Source of the DNA: an uncultured Rivibacter sp.
GTDB taxonomy: Bacteria > Pseudomonadota > Gammaproteobacteria > Burkholderiales > Burkholderiaceae
Assembly: GCA_946480925.1 (NCBI GenBank)
Contig: CAMLLU010000022.1
Coordinates: forward strand, 1 to 64,000
Reading direction: 5' to 3'
Length of the DNA: 64,000 nt
Numbering within the stretch: the first letter of the stretch is position 1; each line of letters starts with the position of its first letter. Position numbers and translations under genes: made by a program. Shown piece by piece: positions 58,246-64,000 of this stretch. The notes beneath the pieces were generated by a model. It saw only the letters and a list, made by a program, of their open reading frames with translations, did no database searches and had not been told where the DNA came from.

Positions 58246-59037
58246 TGCCCGTTCGCGCGCCCGCGTGGCGGGCGTAGACGCCGGCGAGCGCGTCACAGTC
58301 GCCCTACGCCACACGGCCGGCGAGGCTATGGTCGTCAGCGGCTGGTACTGGCGGCTCCAGGGCACGGAGGGCAGCATCGTTACAAGTTGGGCTGTGATGC
58401 TTGTTGGCCGCAGGGCGATGGAAAGTTCCCGAACCGTCCGAGCACTGTCAATACCGGGCAGACAAGGTGTCACGAATCGGCAGCGCGCCTGTCAAGGCGA
58501 GTCAGGATCTGTCGACCAGATTTGAGAGTACGCGCACACATTGTCGGAGTTGACAAAAAATGCGAGTGATCACTGACTGTCATGCATGACGAGGCCGGAA
58601 TCCTTGGGCGCCGCAAAGTGTCAGCTGGCCGAAGCGGGCCATTTGTAACAACGGCGCCCTGCCGGCAACCCTGCAGGCCGGCCGGAGATAACCACTGATC
58701 GGGCCTCTGCCGCCGAGCCGCGCCAATGCTGGCTTTCGGGGTAACCCTGCCCTGTAGCGTGAACCCCAGTTCCACACAAGTGCGGCAAGCCGCACAGAGC
58801 TTCGGTAAAACCTACAAGTGGGCGCCAGCTGACTGTTACTCACTTTTGGCACAGCTGGGCTGTTTCAAGCCGTAAGGCCTGGCCCCGCCGGCACGGGCCC
58901 TGCATTTTTTCGGACCAGGCGAATGACCGCTTCTCCAGCGGTCCGCGGTGACCCCCCTGCGACACCCCGTGTCAGCTTGGTCCCGCCAGGCAGGCCCTCC
59001 CCCTTTTGTCTTTCGTCTTTCTATTCAGGGACAGACC
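58246..59037. other. 792-bp gene-free leader upstream of the DUF1800 gene
   Basis: No ORF here has a recognisable product or ribosome binding site. Visible structure: a TTGACA box at 58550-58555 followed by A5 (no good -10 at 16-18 bp), a TGCGGC-AA-GCCGCA hairpin near 58783-58796, and near the end a GGCCC/GGGCC hairpin (58881-58899) followed by TGCATTTTTT (58901-58910), terminator-like. The terminator lies about 130 bp before the DUF1800 ATG, so the stretch could hold a small RNA or a 5' leader with conditional termination. The stretch 58480-58620 is clearly more AT-rich than the genes on either side. Confidence 0.5.
58877..58910 (+). terminator. Terminator-like hairpin in the DUF1800 leader
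   Basis: GGCCC (58881-58885) pairs with GGGCC (58895-58899) over a 9-base loop, followed by CTGCATTTTTT. An alternative pairing joins GCCTGG (58877-58882) with CCAGGC (58915-58920), excluding the first hairpin. The two mutually exclusive pairings recall a switch, but the stems are short and nothing else supports it. Confidence 0.35.
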
Positions 59038-60906
59038 ATGACCAGGTTCGACTTGGCGCGCTGCACGCCGCAGCGCACTCTTTCCGCAGTGTTACTGGCA
59101 GCCTTGGCCGCTTGTGGCGGCGGAGGCGGCGGCGGCACTGACAGCACCTCGGCCGACGCCACCCAGAGCGCCACGACGGCGTCCACCGGCACCACCGAGG
59201 CCGTCGTCTCCACGACCGCCACGTCCACCGCGACGACCGGCGCGTCCTCCACCACCGAGAGCAGCACGCCGACCGTGGTGTCGCAGGCCGTGCGCAACTC
59301 GGCCGGCGAAGTAACGTGGATGACCACCGGCGAAGCCGCGCGGCTGGCCGGCCAGGCGACCTTCGGCGCCACCGAAGCCGTGGTCAAGGAAATCGAAGGC
59401 TACGGCGCCACCGACTGGATCGCCGGCCAGATGCTCAAGAAGACCTCGCGCTACACGCTGGGGGGCGACAGCCGCATCCACACGCACACCTCCACGGTGA
59501 GCCTCTGCGAGCAGGACGCCTACAAGGGTGCGAACTGCTGGCGCGACTGGTATTCCACGCAGCCGCTGCTGTGGGACTTCTACCGCAACGCGATGACGCA
59601 GCCCGACCAGCTGCGCCAGCGCGTGGCCTTTGCGCTGTCGCAGATCGTCGTGATCAGCTCGCTCGAAGTCTCGGGCACCTACGGCTGGCGCAACTACCAC
59701 AACAGCCTGCTCGACAACGCCTTCGGCAACTACCGCACCGTGCTGAAGAAGGCCACGCTGTCGCCGCTGATGGGCGACTTCCTGAACAACGTCAACAACG
59801 ACAAGGCCGCGCCCAACGAGAACTACGCACGCGAATTGCTCCAGCTGTTCTCGATCGGCACCTGCGAGCTCAACATGGACGGCTCGCTGAAGGGAGGCAA
59901 GTGCATTCCCACGTACGACAACGTGATGGTGCGCAACTACGCCTATGCGCTCACCGGCTGGACCTACCCCGCCGGCGGCCAGAACGCGTGGAACCTGTGC
60001 CTGCCGCAGGGCGCCAACTGCCGCTACTACGGTGGTGACATGGTGGGCATCGCCAAGTACCACGACACGACGCAGCGCCAGCTGCTGGCGGGCGTCACGG
60101 TGCCGACTGCCAGCACGCCCGAGTCCGCGCTCGAGAAGGTGCTCGACAGCGTGATGAACCACCCGAACGTCGCGCCCTTCGTCAGCCGCCAGCTGATCCA
60201 GCGCCTGGTGACCAGCAACCCGTCGCCGGCCTACGTGCAGCGCGTGGCGCAGGCCTTCGCCGCCGGCAAGTTCCAGAGCTTCGGCACGGGCCAGCGCGGT
60301 GACCTCGCGGCCACCGTGGCGGCGATCCTGCTCGATTCGGAAGCGATCAGCATGACGCCTGCAGCCACCGGCGGCAAGCTGCGCGAGCCGGTGCTCATGT
60401 TCACTGGCCTGCTGCGCATGCTGGGCGGCTACACCGACGGTGAAGCCTTCGCCTGGTGGTGGGGCGAGTCGCTGCAGCAGCACGTGTTCCGTCCGCCTTC
60501 GGTCTTCAACTACTACCCGCCCGACTACCCGGTGGCCGGCACCTCGCTGCGCGGCCCCGAGTTCGGCATCCACAACGCCAGCACCCACATCTCGCGCCTG
60601 AACTTCCTCAACTACGTGCTGTGGTGGGGCGGCTCCGCGCCGGTGGACAGCGTGCCCGGCGCCACGGGCACCAAGCTGTCGAGCCTGGCCGCCTGGGAAA
60701 CCGACGCCGACAACGTGCCCAAGCTGGTGGACCGCATGTCGGTGCTGGCCACGGGCCGCACCCTGCCCGCAGCCACCCGCGACGTGGTGATCAAGGCGGT
60801 GGAAGCGTTCAACCCGACCAACAGCCCGACGCACTACAAGATCAGCCGTATCAAGCAGTGCGCCTGGCTGGTATTTGCCTCGCCCCAGTACCAGATCCAG
60901 CGCTGA
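59038..60906 (+). CDS. DUF1800 family lipoprotein
   Basis: 622 residues from ATG 59038 (AGGGACAG upstream). Lipobox LAAC at Cys26 followed by a run of glycines and a Ser/Thr/Ala-rich linker of about 60 residues. The DUF1800 domain fills the rest: AARLAGQATFGATEAVVKEI, LWDFYRNAMTQPDQLRQRVA, FALSQIVVISSLEVSGTYGW, NENYARELLQLFSIGTCELN, RNYAYALTGWTYPAGGQNAW, FRPPSVFNYYPPDYPVAG. DUF1800 proteins are nearly always paired with DUF1501 proteins, as here, in surface or cellulose-associated complexes of unknown activity. Confidence 0.93.
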   Translation: MTRFDLARCTPQRTLSAVLLAALAACGGGGGGGTDSTSADATQSATTASTGTTEAVVSTTATSTATTGASSTTESSTPTVVSQAVRNSAGEVTWMTTGEAARLAGQATFGATEAVVKEIEGYGATDWIAGQMLKKTSRYTLGGDSRIHTHTSTVSLCEQDAYKGANCWRDWYSTQPLLWDFYRNAMTQPDQLRQRVAFALSQIVVISSLEVSGTYGWRNYHNSLLDNAFGNYRTVLKKATLSPLMGDFLNNVNNDKAAPNENYARELLQLFSIGTCELNMDGSLKGGKCIPTYDNVMVRNYAYALTGWTYPAGGQNAWNLCLPQGANCRYYGGDMVGIAKYHDTTQRQLLAGVTVPTASTPESALEKVLDSVMNHPNVAPFVSRQLIQRLVTSNPSPAYVQRVAQAFAAGKFQSFGTGQRGDLAATVAAILLDSEAISMTPAATGGKLREPVLMFTGLLRMLGGYTDGEAFAWWWGESLQQHVFRPPSVFNYYPPDYPVAGTSLRGPEFGIHNASTHISRLNFLNYVLWWGGSAPVDSVPGATGTKLSSLAAWETDADNVPKLVDRMSVLATGRTLPAATRDVVIKAVEAFNPTNSPTHYKISRIKQCAWLVFASPQYQIQR

Positions 60907-61128
60907 CGATGACGCCCACCCCCGTAGCGCCTGCGGCGCTCCCCTTCAAGGGGGCTGAGCCCGGACACGAAAGGTCCAGTGGACCTTTCGTGCCTGGCGA
61001 AGGACCGGACCGCAAGGGCCGGCGCGGCCAGCAGGGCACGCTGTCGGACCGGCAAGGCCGGATCCGCGGCGTCCACGCGGCAACACCTCATTCGTGCGCC
61101 TGAGCGCACAACGCAATGGAGCAATGAC
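60907..61128. repeat. Palindromic repeat block between the DUF1800 and DUF1501 genes
   Basis: 222 bp with no gene. A perfect 12-bp hairpin, CACGAAAGGTCC-AGT-GGACCTTTCGTG, is at 60966-60992; before it stand GCGCC-TGC-GGCGC and CCCC-TTCAA-GGGG (about 60927-60955), and after it a GGCC-rich stretch with further short inverted repeats. This composition is that of dispersed REP-type intergenic repeats and resembles the two blocks inserted in ligD. It probably limits or stabilises the transcript between the two genes. Confidence 0.65.
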
Positions 61129-62559
61129 ATGAATTCGAACCTCAACCGCCGCCGCTGGCTGCAAATGGCTGGCACCGCGGCCAGCGCCTTCGGCACCGGC
61201 TCGCTGGCCAACCTGCTGCTGGGCACCCAGGAGGCGCGCGCCGCCGGTGACTACAAGGCGCTGGTGTGCATCTTCCTCTACGGCGGCAACGACGGCCTGA
61301 ACAGCATCGTGCCGACCGACAGCACCCGCTACAACCAGTACAGCTCGGTGCGCAGCGGCCTCGCGCTGCCACAGTCCAGCCTGGTGGCCCTGGCTAACAG
61401 CGACTACGGCCTGCACCCCTCGCTCGCCCGCCTGGAGCCGGTGTGGCGCAACGGCGACCTCGCGCCGGTGTTCAACGTCGGCCCGCTGTATGCACCGGTC
61501 ACCAAGGCCGAGTTCATGGCGGCGCCCGCGTCGTCGCCGCTGCGGCCTGACGCGCTGTTCTCGCATTCCGACCAGCAGACGCTGTGGGAAACGGGCGGCA
61601 CCAGCTCCCTGTGGCGCACCGGCTGGGGCGGCCGCACCTGCGAAGTGATGGGCACCGCCAACCCGGTCATCTCGGCCGGCGGCAACGGCCGCTTCGGTCT
61701 TTCGCTGTCGCAGGCACCGCTGGTGGTGCCCGGCCCGGGCTCGACGCTGGGTGTCATCGGCATCCAGGCCGCCGACCTGACCTACGGCCCCGCCGCGCGC
61801 CGCAAGGAGGCGCTCGAAGCGATGTACTCGCAGTCGCAGGACCTGAACCTCGCCTCCGCAATGGCTTCGCAGCACCGCAAGGCCAACGAGGCCGCGGCGC
61901 GCCTGTCCAGCGTGCTGAAGGTGCAGCCCTCGGATGCCAACGCCTCGTCGGCCATCAGCTCGGGCTTCGCGCACGTCATCAGCAACGGCCAGCTCACCAC
62001 GGGCCTGGCCAAGCAGATGTACCAGATCGCCAAGATGGTGGAGGCCAATGCCACCGTGGGCGGCAACCGCCAGATCTTCTTCGCCACGCTGAGCGGCTTC
62101 GACACCCACGCCGGGCAGATCGGCACGGCCGTCACCAACGGCCTGCATGCCAACCTGCTGAAGGAGCTTGGCGACGCGATGGCCGCCTTCAACGCGGCGA
62201 TGGCCAACCTGGGCATGACCGAGCAGGTCACCGCGTTCACGCAGAGCGACTTCGGCCGCACCTTCAAGCCCAACAACAGCAAGGGCACCGACCACGCGTG
62301 GGGCAACATGCACTTCGTGATGGGCGGCGCCGTGAAGGGCGGCACGACCTACGGCGCCTACCCCGAGCTGGTGCTCGGCGGCCCGAACGATGCCGGCGAC
62401 AGCGGCTGGGAAAAGCAGGGCCGCTGGATCCCGACCGCCAGCGTAGACCAGTACGCCGCCACGCTGCTGCGCTGGTTCGGCGCCGGCGAGGCCCAGCTCG
62501 ACAGCATCCTGCCCAACCTGCGCAACTACGGCAGCAACCGTTCGCTGGGCTTCATCTGA
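61129..62559 (+). CDS. DUF1501 family Tat-exported protein
   Basis: 476 residues from ATG 61129. Twin-arginine-type signal (LNRRRWLQMAGTAASAFGTG) then the alkaline-phosphatase-like DUF1501 fold: KALVCIFLYGGNDGLNSIVP (metal-binding Asp in GGNDG), LHPSLARLEPVWRNGDLAPV, FFATLSGFDTHAGQIGTAVT, AFTQSDFGRTFKPNNSKGTD and HAWGNMHFVMGGAVKGG. The D, H and DHAWG residues correspond to sulfatase/phosphatase metal sites. Obligate partner of the DUF1800 protein in many bacteria. Substrate unknown. Confidence 0.93.
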   Translation: MNSNLNRRRWLQMAGTAASAFGTGSLANLLLGTQEARAAGDYKALVCIFLYGGNDGLNSIVPTDSTRYNQYSSVRSGLALPQSSLVALANSDYGLHPSLARLEPVWRNGDLAPVFNVGPLYAPVTKAEFMAAPASSPLRPDALFSHSDQQTLWETGGTSSLWRTGWGGRTCEVMGTANPVISAGGNGRFGLSLSQAPLVVPGPGSTLGVIGIQAADLTYGPAARRKEALEAMYSQSQDLNLASAMASQHRKANEAAARLSSVLKVQPSDANASSAISSGFAHVISNGQLTTGLAKQMYQIAKMVEANATVGGNRQIFFATLSGFDTHAGQIGTAVTNGLHANLLKELGDAMAAFNAAMANLGMTEQVTAFTQSDFGRTFKPNNSKGTDHAWGNMHFVMGGAVKGGTTYGAYPELVLGGPNDAGDSGWEKQGRWIPTASVDQYAATLLRWFGAGEAQLDSILPNLRNYGSNRSLGFI

Positions 62560-62616
62560 GCCCACGGGTCGCAGCCGCTGCTCCGACGCAGCGGCTGCGG
62601 CTTTCAAGCGAACCGC

Positions 62617-63462
<846 letters not shown>

Positions 63463-63510
63463 GGTGAATCTCCGTGGCTGTGAAACGAAGGCGCGACTGT
63501 AGGATCGGCG

Positions 63511-63528
63511 CTTACTTTTCGGAAGTAC
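63511..63528. promoter_or_regulatory. Putative HxlR operator TACTT-N5-AAGTA
   Basis: A perfect inverted repeat, TACTT-TTCGG-AAGTA at 63513-63527, sits in the 70-bp gap between the divergent reductase and HxlR-type genes, ending 5 bp before the regulator ATG. A related AAGTAAGTAC is inside the first codons. HxlR/YtfH/QorR proteins bind such TACTT/AAGTA palindromes. The site would block both divergent promoters. Confidence 0.65.
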
Positions 63529-63532
63529 GCAC

Positions 63533-63967
63533 ATGAAAGTAAGTACCACCCGGCCAGCTGCGCGGGGCACGTCAGCGCGCAAGCCCTTGCTGTTGCGCGG
63601 CGACCTGCGCGCCGAGATGTGCCCTTCGCGGCAGGTGCTGCAGCACATGACCAGCCGCTGGGGCGTGCTGGTGCTCATGGTGCTGGCCGAGCGCACGCAC
63701 CGCTTCGCCGAGCTGCGGCGCGCGGTGGGTGGCGTGAGCGAGCGCATGCTGGCGCAGACGCTGCAGTGCCTCGAATCCGACGGCCTGGTGTTGCGCGTGG
63801 CCCACGACGTGGTGCCGCCTCACGTGGACTACAGCCTCACGCCGCTGGGCCGCGGCGCGGCGGCACACGTGGTCGGCCTCACCGACTGGATCGAGTCGAA
63901 CATGCCCCATCTGATGGCCGCCCGCGCCCGCTACGAGCAGAAGCCGACGCCACGCCGGGCAGCTTGA
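63533..63967 (+). CDS. HxlR-family transcriptional regulator
   Basis: 144 residues. A winged helix typical of the family begins after a 28-residue extension: MCPSRQVLQHMTSRWGVLVL (with the redox-type Cys of HxlR/QorR), ERTHRFAELRRAVGGVSERM, LAQTLQCLESDGLVLRVAHD, PPHVDYSLTPLGRGAAAHVV. The conserved Cys in MCPSR is the site by which QorR/HypR-type members sense diamide or quinones. It is divergent from the QOR2-like reductase gene. A GAGCGG/CCGCTC hairpin follows its stop at 63971-63990, perhaps a terminator whose end lies beyond the window. Confidence 0.93.
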   Translation: MKVSTTRPAARGTSARKPLLLRGDLRAEMCPSRQVLQHMTSRWGVLVLMVLAERTHRFAELRRAVGGVSERMLAQTLQCLESDGLVLRVAHDVVPPHVDYSLTPLGRGAAAHVVGLTDWIESNMPHLMAARARYEQKPTPRRAA

Positions 63968-63970
63968 TAT

Positions 63971-63990
63971 GAGCGGTCACGCGGCCGCTC
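63971..63990 (+). terminator. Possible terminator hairpin after the HxlR gene
   Basis: GAGCGG-TCACGCGG-CCGCTC starts 3 bp after the HxlR stop codon. No T-run is seen in the last 10 bases of the window, so termination cannot be judged. Confidence 0.35.
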
Positions 63991-64000
63991 AGGCCGGGTC

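Noticed and set aside
59092..60834. 580-codon leftward frame opposite the DUF1800 gene
   Set aside because: Antisense shadow; the rightward frame has lipobox, family motifs and ribosome binding site.

Overview
This 64 kb window is high-GC chromosomal DNA with dense, mostly overlapping genes. The gene order (rpe-gph-trpE-trpG-trpD-trpC-ung, apaG next to a Gcr-type membrane recombinase, ahpC/ahpF, a fused indolepyruvate oxidoreductase) and the protein sequences point to a betaproteobacterium of the order Burkholderiales, probably near the Leptothrix/Rubrivivax/Rhizobacter group. That placement is inferred from gene content; no rRNA or tRNA gene is present. All CDS coordinates include the stop codon, and start codons were chosen from ribosome binding sites, signal peptides and overlaps.

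Layout. 1-1.15 kb: a GntR/HutC regulator, a cluster of CTGGTAT-type boxes and the first 50 codons of an exported protein. 1.2-8.2 kb: leftward rpe-gph, a rightward chalcone-isomerase-like gene, then trpEGDC-ung with a possible Trp-codon leader and attenuator. 8.3-12.1 kb: apaG, recombinase, mltA and a tiny opposing membrane ORF. 12.2-18.8 kb: a tightly overlapping six-gene cluster (AsnB-like amidotransferase, ACP, acyl-AMP ligase, NadE-like synthetase, hexapeptide acyltransferase, SGNH-like lipoprotein). It resembles an acyl/amide modification pathway for a surface glycan or small metabolite and is split by a 264-bp MITE-like element with 29-bp perfect terminal inverted repeats. 18.8-23.7 kb: a vWA protein, a DUF72 protein, hipBA with three evenly spaced operators, and two unknown small genes. 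23.9-31.8 kb: a class A PBP, a HEAT-type lipoprotein, and a Lrp/AsnC regulator divergent from a fused indolepyruvate ferredoxin oxidoreductase whose 5' end is duplicated. 31.8-34.8 kb: phnM, phnF and a DUF1045 gene, a piece of phosphonate catabolism.

34.8-41.5 kb: a DUF2145 pair, an unknown helical protein divergent from a Tat-exported class A beta-lactamase, then ahpC-ahpF with three hairpins between them. 41.5-47.3 kb: a bacterial NHEJ locus (alpha/beta hydrolase, ligD, ku, MerR-TPR); ligD carries two in-frame insertions made of palindromic repeat-like DNA. 47.4-53.8 kb: an ornithine-cyclodeaminase-family enzyme, a metzincin-like lipoprotein, a LuxR-type regulator, a lysyl-oxidase-like exported protein and a Nudix hydrolase. 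54.0-58.2 kb: cytochrome b561, three YceI paralogues, a small membrane/coiled-coil pair and an MBL-fold hydrolase. 58.2-64 kb: a 792-bp gene-free leader, a DUF1800 lipoprotein and a DUF1501 Tat protein separated by palindromic repeats, and a divergent NAD(P)-binding reductase/HxlR pair.

The best candidates for something undescribed are the 12.2-18.8 kb cluster with its MITE, the duplicated iorA start, the repeat-invaded ligD, and the unknown gene divergent from the beta-lactamase.
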